From NCBI RefSeq assembly GCF_008642355.1, contig NZ_CP029193.1:372001-436000 (forward strand): 64,000 nt of DNA, given 5' to 3'. How positions within the stretch are numbered: position 1 is the stretch's first letter; the number at the start of each line of letters is the position of its first letter. Positions 19,733 through 27,904 of this stretch are shown piece after piece. The position numbers were made by a program, and so were the translations under genes. A model generated the notes under the pieces. That model saw only the letters and a list, made by a program, of their open reading frames with translations. It did no database searches and was not told the DNA's origin. This DNA comes from Streptomyces venezuelae (GTDB lineage: Bacteria; Actinomycetota; Actinomycetes; Streptomycetales; Streptomycetaceae).

Positions 19733-20485
19733 TCACGCGTCCCGGTGGCGGACCGCCCACCAGCCGGCGAGCAGCACGCCCCCCGTCCAGGCCGCGCACA
19801 CCGCGAGCCCCGCCCACGGGCCGAGGCTCCCTGTCGTGGTCTCGTGCAGCACTTGCCGGCCCGCCTTGTCCGGCAGGTAACCGGCGGCGCCGCCCGCCAC
19901 GTCGCCGACCACGAACGAGACGATGAGCGTGAACGGGATGAGGATGCCGAGGACGGCGACGCCGCTGCGCAGGACGGCGGTGAGGCCCGCCGCGAGCAGC
20001 GCCATCAGCGCGAGGTAGACGCCGCCGCCCACGCAGGCGCGCACGGCGCCGGGGTGACCGAGCCCGATCGCGTGGTCACCCAGAAACGCCTGGCTGGTCA
20101 GGAACGTGGCGAAGCCGGTGACGAGTCCCACGAGCAGCGCGAGGCTTCCGATGACCAGCATCTTGGAGCCGTAGAAGAGCCCGCGGCGCGGCACGGCGGC
20201 GAGCGAGATGCGCAGGGCGCCGCTCGTGTACTCCGACGACATGGCGGTCGTCCCGAAGCTGATCGCCGCGATCTGGCCGAAGTTGAAGGCGTAGAAGGCG
20301 TCGAAGAGGGGCTCGGCGTCGGGGTTGTCGGCCTCGGCCCGGCCGATGGTCGCGGAGGCCAGCACGGTGATGGCGAGGGTCGCGGCGAAGATGACGAGCA
20401 GCGAGATCAGGCTCGACCGCAACGACTTGATCTTGATCCACTCGGCGTGGGCCACGGGCAGTACGGCGGAGTTCTCCATGGCCAT
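19733..20485 (-). CDS. ABC-2-type transporter permease
   Basis: A 250-residue integral membrane protein with about six hydrophobic segments, beginning AEWIKIKSLRSS then a first membrane helix, as in many actinobacterial ABC-2 permeases. The loop FGTTAMSSEYTSGALRISLAAVPRR is the family's conserved cytoplasmic segment. It starts 2 bp after the ATPase stop codon, so the two are co-translated and form one exporter. The cargo (drug, lipid or peptide) is unknown. Confidence 0.92.
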   Translation of the reverse strand: MAMENSAVLPVAHAEWIKIKSLRSSLISLLVIFAATLAITVLASATIGRAEADNPDAEPLFDAFYAFNFGQIAAISFGTTAMSSEYTSGALRISLAAVPRRGLFYGSKMLVIGSLALLVGLVTGFATFLTSQAFLGDHAIGLGHPGAVRACVGGGVYLALMALLAAGLTAVLRSGVAVLGILIPFTLIVSFVVGDVAGGAAGYLPDKAGRQVLHETTTGSLGPWAGLAVCAAWTGGVLLAGWWAVRHRDA

Positions 20486-20487
20486 GA

Positions 20488-21429
20488 TCAGGCCTCCTGG
20501 CGGGACGCGGGGACGGTGGTGGTGCCGGCTCGGAACTGGGCTTCGTCGGCCGTCAGGGCGAGGTAGGCCTCCTCCAGGGAGGTGTGTTCGTCGGCGAGTT
20601 CGAGCACCTGGACCCCGGCGCCCGCGGCGATCGCTCCGACCTCCTCGGCCTTCGCCCCTTCGACCGTCCAGCGGCCCTCGACCGACTCCCCGAGTACGTA
20701 TCCGCGGCCCGACAGCAGTTCACGGAGCAGGTCCGGGTCGGTCGTCCGGACGCGGACCCGTGCCTGGCTGTGCGACGCGATGAAGTCGGTCATGGGGGCG
20801 TCGGCCAGCAGCCTGCCCCGGCCGAGGACGACGAGGTGATCGGCGAAGGTCGCGGTCTCGTTCATGAGGTGGCTGGAGACGAGGACGGTACGCCCCTCCT
20901 TGGCCAGTCGGCGCAGCAACTCGCGGATCCAGATGATGCCTTCGGGGTCGAGACCGTTGGACGGCTCGTCCAGCATCACGACCTCGGGGTCGCCGAGCAG
21001 CGCCGCGGCGATGCCGAGACGTTGCCGCATGCCCAGCGAGAACGTCTTGATGCGCTTGCCCGCGACGGAGCCGAGCCCCGACTCCTCCAGGACTTCGTCC
21101 ACGCGCCGCGCGGGGAGCCGGTTGCTGACGGCGAGCGCGAGGAGGTGACTTCGGGCGGTGCGCGAACCGTGGGCCGCCTGGGCGTCGAGCAGCGCCCCTA
21201 CATGGCGCAGGGGGTCCGGGAGTTCGGTGTAGCGGTGGCCGCCCACCGTGGCCGTGCCCGAGGTGGCGCGGTCCAGGCCGAGGACGAGGCGCATGGTGGT
21301 CGACTTGCCGGCGCCGTTGGGTCCGAGGAAGCCGGTGACCCGGCCGGGGCGGACGTTGAAGGTGACGGCGTCCAGGGCGCGGGTCGGGCCGTACTCCTTG
21401 GTGAGGTCTTTGACGTCGATGCTGGTCAT
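20488..21429 (-). CDS. ABC transporter ATP-binding protein
   Basis: A 313-residue ATPase of the drug/lantibiotic-export class. Walker A is GPNGAGKST near residue 38, the signature is FSLGMRQRLG, and Walker B is VVMLDEPSNGLD. A C-terminal extension after about residue 220 is usual for partners of ABC-2 permeases. It is transcribed divergently from a histidine kinase gene, a common arrangement in which the two-component system senses the exported compound. The start at 21429 gives the family N terminus MTSIDVKDLTKEYG. Confidence 0.94.
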   Translation of the reverse strand: MTSIDVKDLTKEYGPTRALDAVTFNVRPGRVTGFLGPNGAGKSTTMRLVLGLDRATSGTATVGGHRYTELPDPLRHVGALLDAQAAHGSRTARSHLLALAVSNRLPARRVDEVLEESGLGSVAGKRIKTFSLGMRQRLGIAAALLGDPEVVMLDEPSNGLDPEGIIWIRELLRRLAKEGRTVLVSSHLMNETATFADHLVVLGRGRLLADAPMTDFIASHSQARVRVRTTDPDLLRELLSGRGYVLGESVEGRWTVEGAKAEEVGAIAAGAGVQVLELADEHTSLEEAYLALTADEAQFRAGTTTVPASRQEA

Positions 21430-21465
21430 GGGCGTCAGCCTGGCCGCTGAGGCCCTTCGGGGGCT

Positions 21466-21504
21466 TCCCCCGCCCGGGGAGTCCGTCTCCCCCTCACGGG
21501 GGAG
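21466..21504. promoter_or_regulatory. Paired palindromes in the divergent exporter/kinase promoter region
   Basis: In the 109-bp gap between the ATPase and kinase genes lie TCCCC-N5-GGGGA (21466-21480) and CTCCCCC-TCAC-GGGGGAG (21487-21504). Their centres are about two helical turns apart. They could bind a dimeric regulator, most simply the adjacent LuxR-type response regulator, controlling both directions. A transcript hairpin is the alternative. Confidence 0.4.
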
Positions 21505-21538
21505 TCGTACGGTGGGGGTGGCCTGGCACGATGGCGGA

Positions 21539-22756
21539 ATGCTCGGCTTCCTGCGGCCCCTGACCCGTGCGGTCACGTACACGCGCTGGCTGCACATCTT
21601 CCTGGGGTCGGCCATCGCGTGGGTGGTCGCCTCGATCTATCCGGGGCTCTCCGAACCCTCCTACATCGACTGGGTGCTCGTCGGGGTCACCCCCGTGCCG
21701 TTGCTGGTGGCGGCTGCGCTGGTGCCCGTCATCCGCAGGGCCGAGGGACTGCAGGCCAGGATGATGCTGTTTCCCGGTCACCACGCGCCCGTGCCGGGCG
21801 GCGAGGCGGAGGACTCCGGCATCTCCGTCGCCCCTTCGGCCTCTTGGCGCGACCGGGTACGGACCGCCGTATGGCTGGTGTTCCGCCTGGAGACAGGCAT
21901 CGCCCTGGTTCATGTGACGGGCCAGCTCATCGGGATGGTCTTCGCCTTGACGGGTGCGAACGACCAGGCCTCGGAGAAGGACGGCCTGCTGCTCACCCCA
22001 CCCGACACGGCCTGGGTCAAGGCGCCGCTGAGCCTCCTGCTCGTCCTCGCGGAGCTCGGCGTGCTGCTGGCGGCGGGACACCTCACCGCTGTGGTCGCCC
22101 GGCGTCTGCTCGGCCCCTCCCCCGCCGAACGCCTCGCCGTCATGGAGGAACGCACCGAGCAGCTCCTCGAGCGCAACCGCATCGCGCGCGAACTGCACGA
22201 CTCCATAGGGCACGCCCTGACCGTCGCCGTCGTCCAGGCGGGCGCCGCGAGGGCCGCCTCCGACCCGGAGTTCACCGCACGCGCCCTGGAAGCGGTGGAG
22301 GAGACGGGGCGGGCCGCGCTGGAGGACCTGGAGCGGGTGCTGCGGGTGCTGCGCGAGGACGAGCAGCCGGTGAGCGGGCGGCCGACGCTCACCGACGCCG
22401 ACCGGCTGCTCCAGTCGGCGCGTGCCTCGGGCGCGGAGGTGGACATGGAGGTGTCGGGGCCCGTGGAACGGCTGCCGGGACCCGTCTCCCGCGAGGGCTA
22501 CCGCATGCTCCAGGAAGCGCTCACCAACGTCCTGCGCCACTCCGGCCCCGTGCCCGTGCGCCTGCGCATCGCCGTGGACGACGCCCGCCTGGTGATGAAC
22601 GTGCGCAACGCGCTGCCGCGCCCCACCGGTTCGACGGGGCGCGGCGGCAGCGGACTCCGCGGCATCCGGGAGCGGGCGACCCTGCTCGGCGGCCGGGCCA
22701 CCACGGGCCCCCACGAAGGCGACTGGCAGGTGCACGTCGAACTGCCCCTCAAATGA
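21539..22756 (+). CDS. NarL-type sensor histidine kinase
   Basis: A 405-residue membrane kinase. Four hydrophobic segments lie in the first 200 residues. The HisKA_3 dimerisation box ELHDSIGHALT carries the phosphorylated His (about residue 220), followed by the N box EALTNVLRHSG and G box GRGGSGLRGIRERATLLGG of the HATPase domain. It should autophosphorylate on an envelope signal and pass phosphate to the response regulator directly downstream. Its last codons overlap a possible ATG of that gene. Confidence 0.94.
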   Translation: MLGFLRPLTRAVTYTRWLHIFLGSAIAWVVASIYPGLSEPSYIDWVLVGVTPVPLLVAAALVPVIRRAEGLQARMMLFPGHHAPVPGGEAEDSGISVAPSASWRDRVRTAVWLVFRLETGIALVHVTGQLIGMVFALTGANDQASEKDGLLLTPPDTAWVKAPLSLLLVLAELGVLLAAGHLTAVVARRLLGPSPAERLAVMEERTEQLLERNRIARELHDSIGHALTVAVVQAGAARAASDPEFTARALEAVEETGRAALEDLERVLRVLREDEQPVSGRPTLTDADRLLQSARASGAEVDMEVSGPVERLPGPVSREGYRMLQEALTNVLRHSGPVPVRLRIAVDDARLVMNVRNALPRPTGSTGRGGSGLRGIRERATLLGGRATTGPHEGDWQVHVELPLK

Positions 22757-22770
22757 TCTACGCTGGCGGG

Positions 22771-23433
22771 ATGCCGGTCACCGTGCTCCTCGTCGACGAC
22801 GAACCCCTCGTACGCGCGGGCCTGCGTGCCGTCCTGGAGGCGCAGCCGGACATCCGTGTGGTCGGCGAGGCGGCGGACGGCGCGGCGGTGATCCCCCTGG
22901 TCCGCGAGGTGCGCCCCGACGTGGTCGCGATGGACGTCCGCATGCCGCTGCTCGACGGCATCGAGGCGACCCGCGCCGTGCTGCGCACCGTGCCGGACCC
23001 GCCGAAGATCCTCGTGGTGACGACGTTCGAGAACGACGAGTACGTGTACGAGGCGCTCCGCGCGGGCGCCGACGGGTTCCTGTTGAAGCGCGCGAGGCCC
23101 GCGGAGATCGTGCACGCGGTGCGGCTGGTCGCCGAGGGCGAGTCGCTGCTGTTCCCCGCCGCGGTCCGGCAGCTGGCCGGCGAGTACGGCGCGGAGCGGG
23201 GCAATCCGCAGGCCCGGGACGCCCTGGAGAGGGCCGCGCTGACCGAGCGTGAGGCGGAGGTGCTGCGGCTCATGGCGCGCGGTCTGTCGAACGCGGAGAT
23301 CGCCGCCCGCCTCGTCGTGGGCACGGAGACGGTCAAGTCACATGTCAGCGCGGTCCTCGCGAAGCTCGGGGCGCGGGACCGGACGCAGGCGGTCATCGCC
23401 GCGTACGAGTCCGGTTTCGTCGAGCCGGGGTGA
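22771..23433 (+). CDS. NarL/LuxR-type response regulator
   Basis: A 220-residue regulator. The receiver domain has the acidic pair in VDDEP, the phospho-acceptor Asp in VVAMDVRMPLLDG and the conserved Lys in FLLKRARP. The C-terminal LuxR helix-turn-helix is LTEREAEVLRLMARGLSNAEIA. The start is uncertain: ATG 22753 would overlap the kinase stop codon (ATGA), while ATG 22771 places the receiver domain at the very N terminus. It forms a two-component pair with the kinase and probably controls the divergent ABC exporter. Confidence 0.93.
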   Translation: MPVTVLLVDDEPLVRAGLRAVLEAQPDIRVVGEAADGAAVIPLVREVRPDVVAMDVRMPLLDGIEATRAVLRTVPDPPKILVVTTFENDEYVYEALRAGADGFLLKRARPAEIVHAVRLVAEGESLLFPAAVRQLAGEYGAERGNPQARDALERAALTEREAEVLRLMARGLSNAEIAARLVVGTETVKSHVSAVLAKLGARDRTQAVIAAYESGFVEPG

Positions 23434-23551
23434 CGGCCCTGTCTGCGGGGAAGACGGTGCCGGACACGGTGCGGACGGGCCCGGCACTCGCCGCCGTACC
23501 GTCCTGCGAGTACGATCCGGCCATCACGCGCACGAGCTGGGAGGACGGACG

Positions 23552-24709
23552 TTGGGGCAGCTGAGCGGCGGGGACCCCTCCCTGTTGCGGCGTATCAACT
23601 CCGCGGTGGTGCTGCACGCGCTGCGCGCCGCGGACGTGGCGACGCTCACGGAGATCACCCGCGCGACCGGGCTCTCCCGGCCCACGGTCGAGGGGGTCGT
23701 CGAAGGGCTCATCGAGGCCGGGCTCGTAGTGGAGTCGGCGCCCGAGGACGGCGGCGCGCGGCGCCAGGGCCGGCCCGCGCGTAAGTTCCGGTTCCGGGCG
23801 GAGGCGGGACATCTGCTCGGTCTGGAGATCGGCCCGCACCGGGTGGCCGCCGTCCTCTCGGACCTGGACGGCAAGGTCCTCGGGGCGGCGTCGAAGGCCG
23901 TCTCCGCGGAGGCTTCCGCGGACGACCGGCTCGAGCGGCTGCGCACGGCGGTCGCCGATCTGCTGCGCCGCGCCGGGATCGCCCGCAGTTCGCTGCGGGC
24001 CGTCGGGGTGGGCAGCCCCGGCATCCTGGACGCGGACGGCACGGTGCGGCTGAGCACGGCACTGCCCGAGTGGACGGGGCTTCAGCTGGGCGAGCGGCTG
24101 CGCCGATCGTTCAAGTGCCCGGTCCTGGTGGAGAACGACGCCAACGCCGCGGCCGTGGCCGAGCACTGGAAGGGCGCCGCGACCGACACGGACGACGTGG
24201 TGTTCGTCCTCGCGGGGCTGAGCCCGGGGGCCGGTTCGCTGATCGGCGGGCGCCTGCACCGGGGTTACGGCGGCGCGGCGGGCGAGATCGGCGCGCTGCA
24301 CCTGCTGGGCCGCGAGGTGACTCCGGAGACGCTGCTCTCGACCACCGGCGAGCCGCTGCACCCCTTGGACGAGCAGGCCGTCGCCGACGTGTTCGCGCAC
24401 GCGCGCGAGGGTGACGAGCGGGCGCAGGCCGCGGTGGAACGGTTCATCCAGCGGCTCGTGCATGACGTGGCCGCGCTGGTCCTGGCGCTCGATCCGGAGC
24501 TGGTCGTCGTGGGCGGCTGGGCCGCGGGGCTCGACGGGGTGCTCGAGCCGCTGCACCAGGAGTTGGAGCGGTACTGCCTGCGGCCGCCGCGGGTGGCCCT
24601 TTCGATGCTGGGCGAGGCGGTGGTGTCGACCGGGGCGCTGCGGCTCGCGCTGGACCACGTCGAGGAGCAGCTGTTCGCCGTCGAGGGGACCGTCACCGCG
24701 CGGCGATGA
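23552..24709 (+). CDS. ROK-family transcriptional regulator with degenerate kinase domain
   Basis: A 385-residue protein with an N-terminal winged helix (VLHALRAADVATLTEITRATG, then LSRPTVEGVVEGLIEAGLV) and a ROK domain. The catalytic-Asp region ENDANAAAVAEH is kept, but the first phosphate loop reads LEIGPHRVAAVLSDLDG with Glu instead of Asp. The zinc-binding CxCGxxGCxE motif is absent; GEIGALHLLGREVTPET stands there. It is probably a sugar-responsive DNA-binding repressor without kinase activity. It starts with TTG behind GGGAGG (23539-23544). Its target is unknown. Confidence 0.88.
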   Translation: MGQLSGGDPSLLRRINSAVVLHALRAADVATLTEITRATGLSRPTVEGVVEGLIEAGLVVESAPEDGGARRQGRPARKFRFRAEAGHLLGLEIGPHRVAAVLSDLDGKVLGAASKAVSAEASADDRLERLRTAVADLLRRAGIARSSLRAVGVGSPGILDADGTVRLSTALPEWTGLQLGERLRRSFKCPVLVENDANAAAVAEHWKGAATDTDDVVFVLAGLSPGAGSLIGGRLHRGYGGAAGEIGALHLLGREVTPETLLSTTGEPLHPLDEQAVADVFAHAREGDERAQAAVERFIQRLVHDVAALVLALDPELVVVGGWAAGLDGVLEPLHQELERYCLRPPRVALSMLGEAVVSTGALRLALDHVEEQLFAVEGTVTARR

Positions 24710-24720
24710 CGGTCCTCTCG
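24682..24720 (+). terminator. Terminator hairpin spanning the ROK stop codon
   Basis: Arms CGAGGGGACCGTCA and TGACGGTCCTCTCG pair over 14 positions with one G-U wobble around an 11-base loop. The TGA stop is inside the descending arm. It lies between converging genes and may also stop the GntR transcript. Confidence 0.65.
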
Positions 24721-24748
24721 ACGGAGCGAACGGAGTGGCCGGTTCGCG

Positions 24749-25510
24749 TCAGGAAGCGTGGCGCTCCGTGTCGTGATGGATCTCGACGCCGCCGGAGTCC
24801 CCGAACGTGAGGCGGCAGGTGTCGGCGCGGTAGGTGGCGACGGACACCGCCGCCGTGCGGCCCTCGGCGAAGAAGCGGGTCGTCACGACGAGCACGGGTG
24901 CGCCGGGCAGGCGGTCGAGGGCCTTGGCGTCGTCCGCGCGGGCCGAGCCGAGTTCGACGGCGCGGTCCTGTCCTTCGAGGCCGAGCCGGGACAGCTCACG
25001 CAGGACGACACGCGCGCGTGCCGCGCCGGACGGCTCGTCCATGCCGGTCAGTTCGGCGACCGACGACGTGGGCACGTACAGCAGCTCGGCGGCCACGGGC
25101 TGGCCGTTGGAGACGCGGGTGCGGCGCACGACGTGCACCTGTTCGTCCGCGGCGGTCTCCAGCATCCGGGCCACGTCCGCCGACGGGACCGCCGGGGCGC
25201 AGTCCGCGGGCTGCCAGGCGTCGCCGACCGCGCCCGGCCACGAACCCTGCGCGGATCCGACGGCCACACCCATCCGCGGCGGAGCGACCGTGGTGCCCAC
25301 TCCACGGCGGCGGTGGAGCCTGCCTTCGAGTTCGAGCTGTTCGAGGGCCTGCCTGAGGGTGGCGCGGGCGACACCGAAGCGGGCGGCCAGGTCGCGCTCG
25401 TTCGGCAGGATCTCGCCCACGGAGAACTCGGAGTCGAGCGCCTCACTGAGCACGGTCTTCAGATGCCAGTACTTCGGCTCCGGCACCGTTTCGAGCTGCG
25501 TGGTCCCCAC
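24749..25510 (-). CDS. GntR-family (HutC/DasR-like) regulator with UTRA domain
   Basis: A 253-residue regulator, the usual length for GntR-UTRA proteins. The winged helix begins PKYWHLKTVLSEAL and holds NERDLAARFGVARATLRQAL and LEGRLHRRRGVGT; the rest is a ligand-binding UTRA domain (VVRRTRVSNGQPVAAELLYV). I chose GTG 25510, preceded by GGAGG, over upstream in-frame codons because a good promoter lies at 25587-25615 between them. Members sense amino sugars, sugar phosphates, histidine or long-chain acids; the ligand here is unknown. The promoter carries a DasR-type palindrome, suggesting autoregulation. Confidence 0.9.
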   Translation of the reverse strand: MGTTQLETVPEPKYWHLKTVLSEALDSEFSVGEILPNERDLAARFGVARATLRQALEQLELEGRLHRRRGVGTTVAPPRMGVAVGSAQGSWPGAVGDAWQPADCAPAVPSADVARMLETAADEQVHVVRRTRVSNGQPVAAELLYVPTSSVAELTGMDEPSGAARARVVLRELSRLGLEGQDRAVELGSARADDAKALDRLPGAPVLVVTTRFFAEGRTAAVSVATYRADTCRLTFGDSGGVEIHHDTERHAS

Positions 25511-25586
25511 CCTGTCCTCCGCAATCGCCGTGACCGGCGGCTTTTTAGCGCCCTTGTTTATTAAAGGTTCCTGCACTATCTCTGCG

Positions 25587-25621
25587 ACCATAGGCCCGCA
25601 CCCACCCTTGGTCAAGACCAA
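25587..25621 (-). promoter_or_regulatory. Promoter with overlapping TTGGTC-N2-GACCAA operator
   Basis: On the minus strand TTGACC (25615-25610) and TATGGT (25592-25587) are spaced 17 bp, close to consensus. The palindrome TTGGTC-AA-GACCAA (25608-25621) covers the -35 box. Its core TGGTC-N2-GACCA matches the DasR (dre) consensus I recall, TGGTCTAGACCA. Transcription would start near 25580, downstream of one candidate ATG, which supports the GTG start of the GntR gene. Confidence 0.6.
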
Positions 25622-25743
25622 TCCTCGATCCGTTACAGCGTGCACAGGGACGATGCCACAGAGCATTCATGCGGAGTTCGCGCGGGGCCAAGCAGGCGTA
25701 ATCGGCCAGCCGCAGATGAACGGCCGACGAAGAGCACACGACT

Positions 25744-25771
25744 GAGCCCCCGCCGATCGAGGCGGGGGCTC
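25744..25771 (-). terminator. Terminator hairpin after the ECF sigma factor gene
   Basis: Perfect 11-bp arms GAGCCCCCGCC and GGCGGGGGCTC enclose a 6-base loop, 45 bp past the sigma factor stop codon. Confidence 0.8.
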
Positions 25772-25816
25772 TGAGCTGGGACGACGTATCGCGCGTGGCA
25801 GCTCGCGACCGAAATG

Positions 25817-26692
25817 TCAGGGCACGAGCGACACGAGCTTGTCCGGATTGCGGACGATGTAGACGTCCTGGATGAGGCCGTCGGCGACGTCCAAGCGGAA
25901 GACGCTGTCGGGTCGGCCGTCGACGAGGATGAAGAGGCACTCCGCGCCGTTCGCCTGGATGAAGCGGACTTCCAGTTCGCGTGCCTCCGCGGCGACCTTG
26001 CCCGCGGTGCTGTGCAGGAAGCGGCCCACCTTGTCCGCGGACTCCAGGACGCGCAGCGGCGCCTTCGACTTGCCGCCCGCGTCGCCGACCAGCCGGACGT
26101 CCGGGGCCAGCAGCGACATCAGCCCGTCGAGGTCGCCCTCGGTCGCCGCGGCGAGGAAGCGCTCGGTCAGGTCGCGGCGCTCGGCGGGGTCCACCTTGTA
26201 GCGGGGCCGGCCTTCGTCCACGTGCTTGCGGGCCCGGCCCGCGAGCTGACGCACGGCGGCCTCGCTGCGGTCGAGCGTGACCGCGATCTCGGCGAACGGG
26301 AACCCGAACGCCTCGCGGAGCACGAACACCGCCCGCTCCAAGGGCGAGAGGGACTCCAGGACCACGAGAACGGCCAGGGAGACGGAGTCGGCGAGCACGG
26401 CCCGCTCCGCGGTGTCGGGCACGGACGACCCGAGGTCGGTGACGTAGGGCTCGGGGAGCCACGGCCCGACGTACGCCTCGCGCCGGGACTGCAGGTGGCG
26501 CAGGCGGTCGATGGCGAGCCGCGTGGTGACGCGCACCAGGAAGGCGCGGGGTTCGCGCACCTGCTCGTGGTCGGACTCCGACCAGCGCAGCCAGGCCTCC
26601 TGGACGACGTCCTCCGCGTCGGCCACCCGGCCGAGCATGCGGTAGGCGACGCCCATCAGGACGGAACGGTGCTCTTCGAAGACGTCGGTCAT
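25817..26692 (-). CDS. ECF41-type sigma factor with C-terminal SnoaL-like domain
   Basis: A 291-residue extracytoplasmic-function sigma factor. Region 2 (VAYRMLGRVADAEDVVQEAWLR), a WLPEP linker motif, and region 4 (LSPLERAVFVLREAFGFPFAEIA) are followed by a SnoaL-like domain ending in NPDKL. WLPEP and NPDKL are the two signature motifs of ECF41, in which the C-terminal extension modulates activity in place of an anti-sigma factor. The usual neighbour, a carboxymuconolactone decarboxylase or oxidoreductase gene, is not adjacent. The ATG at 26692 is chosen on family length; GTG 26707 is an alternative. Confidence 0.92.
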   Translation of the reverse strand: MTDVFEEHRSVLMGVAYRMLGRVADAEDVVQEAWLRWSESDHEQVREPRAFLVRVTTRLAIDRLRHLQSRREAYVGPWLPEPYVTDLGSSVPDTAERAVLADSVSLAVLVVLESLSPLERAVFVLREAFGFPFAEIAVTLDRSEAAVRQLAGRARKHVDEGRPRYKVDPAERRDLTERFLAAATEGDLDGLMSLLAPDVRLVGDAGGKSKAPLRVLESADKVGRFLHSTAGKVAAEARELEVRFIQANGAECLFILVDGRPDSVFRLDVADGLIQDVYIVRNPDKLVSLVP

Positions 26693-26907
26693 GGTGTCGG
26701 TGGCCACGCTCCTATCCCAACCCACGAAGCAGCGCCTGTCCAGGCACTTTGGCTGCGGTACGCGGCACACTCACCGTCACCGGGAACGGCTTGTCCGAAG
26801 CGCCTGGGGCCGGCCTCTTGAACTGGGGGCTACTGGACGGTAATTGTTGCTGACAGCGCGTCTAACACATCGGGAACCGTCGTCCGGTGGCGGGGACAGG
26901 AGCAGTC

Positions 26908-27738
26908 ATGGCCGCAGAGGTCTCCTTCAGCGTCGCGTCGCACGGCGGCCCGCACACGGTGACGATCTCCTACGAACGGGCGGGTACGGGCGAGCCGTTG
27001 CTGCTGCTGCACGGCATCGGCCACCACCGCCAGGCCTGGGACCCGGTGTTCGAGATCCTGGCCGCCGAACACGACGTGATCGCGGTCGACCTGCCGGGAT
27101 TCGGGCGCTCCCCCGCACTGCCCGAGGAACTGGAGTACGGGCTGCCGGCGGTCGTCCCCGCGCTGGGCGCGTTCTGCGAGACGCTGCAGATCGAGCGACC
27201 GCACGTGGCGGGCAACTCCCTGGGCGGACTGCTCGCCCTCGAAATGGGCCGCGAGAAGCTGGTCCGCTCCGTCACCGCGCTCTCCCCGGCCGGCTTCTGG
27301 ACGCGCGCGGAGCGCCGGTACGCGTTCGGCACACTCCTCGCGATGCGGCGCGGCGCGCGTCTGCTGCCGCGTCCCGCGATCGAACGGCTGTCCGCGAGCG
27401 CGGCCGGGCGCACGGCACTCACGAGCACGATCTACGCGCGCCCTTGGCGCCGCTCCCCCGAAGCGGTGGTCGCCGAGACGCTCGCGTTGCGCGAGGCCAC
27501 CGGGTTCGAGGCGACACTCCTCGCCGGGCGCGACGTCCTCTTCCAGGATGACGTGACGGGCCTCCCTGTGACCGTCGCCTGGGGCACGAAGGACCGGCTG
27601 CTCCTGCGCCGGCAGGGGATACGCGCGAAGCACACCATCCCCGGCGCACGTCTGGTCCGGCTCCCCGGCTGCGGCCACGTACCGATGAACGACGACCCCG
27701 CGCTGGTCGCCCGCGTCATCCTCGACACCTGCCGCTGA
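26908..27738 (+). CDS. Alpha/beta-fold hydrolase
   Basis: A 276-residue alpha/beta hydrolase. The oxyanion segment is LLLLHGIGHHRQAW, the nucleophile elbow is GNSLGG (Ser), the acid Asp is probably in WGTKDRLL, and the His is in PGCGHVPMNDDP. The substrate is open: ester, lactone, epoxide or C-C bond. The ATG at 26908 follows AGGAG (26898-26902). It is divergent from the ECF41 sigma factor gene (215-bp gap) and could be its target, since ECF41 regulons often include the adjacent enzyme gene. Confidence 0.88.
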   Translation: MAAEVSFSVASHGGPHTVTISYERAGTGEPLLLLHGIGHHRQAWDPVFEILAAEHDVIAVDLPGFGRSPALPEELEYGLPAVVPALGAFCETLQIERPHVAGNSLGGLLALEMGREKLVRSVTALSPAGFWTRAERRYAFGTLLAMRRGARLLPRPAIERLSASAAGRTALTSTIYARPWRRSPEAVVAETLALREATGFEATLLAGRDVLFQDDVTGLPVTVAWGTKDRLLLRRQGIRAKHTIPGARLVRLPGCGHVPMNDDPALVARVILDTCR

Positions 27739-27817
27739 CCGGCCGCCCGGCGCTACGCCTCCGCCGCCGGGCCCACCCGGTCGCCGCGCGGCGGTTCCCC
27801 CCGGACTGTGGGGAGTT

Positions 27818-27839
27818 GTTCACTTGGGGTTCGCGTGGG
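27818..27839 (+). promoter_or_regulatory. PHO box (two 11-bp direct repeats) upstream of phoD
   Basis: Two adjoining 11-bp units, GTTCACT-TGGG and GTTCGCG-TGGG, match the PhoP-binding direct repeats of Streptomyces (GTTCACC plus four less conserved bases). They lie 66 bp before the phoD start. This predicts induction of the phosphatase under phosphate limitation by PhoR-PhoP. Confidence 0.7.
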
Positions 27840-27904
27840 CGCTGTGGCGCGGTGCCGGTCGGGCGCCCGCACACTGGTCGCACCCGTCAACTGGAGGCGC
27901 ATTC

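Larger units (their letters stand above)
25511..25816. other. Intergenic region, 306 bp
   Basis: It lies between two minus-strand regulator genes. It holds the GntR promoter and operator (25587-25621), an unusually A+T-rich leader segment near 25535-25570, and the hairpin that ends the sigma factor transcript (25744-25771). No coding sequence is supported. Confidence 0.6.

Noticed and set aside
25511..25666. Longer GntR protein starting at 25591 or 25666
   Set aside because: The best promoter (25587-25615) would start transcription downstream of these codons, and GTG 25510 has a strong GGAGG.
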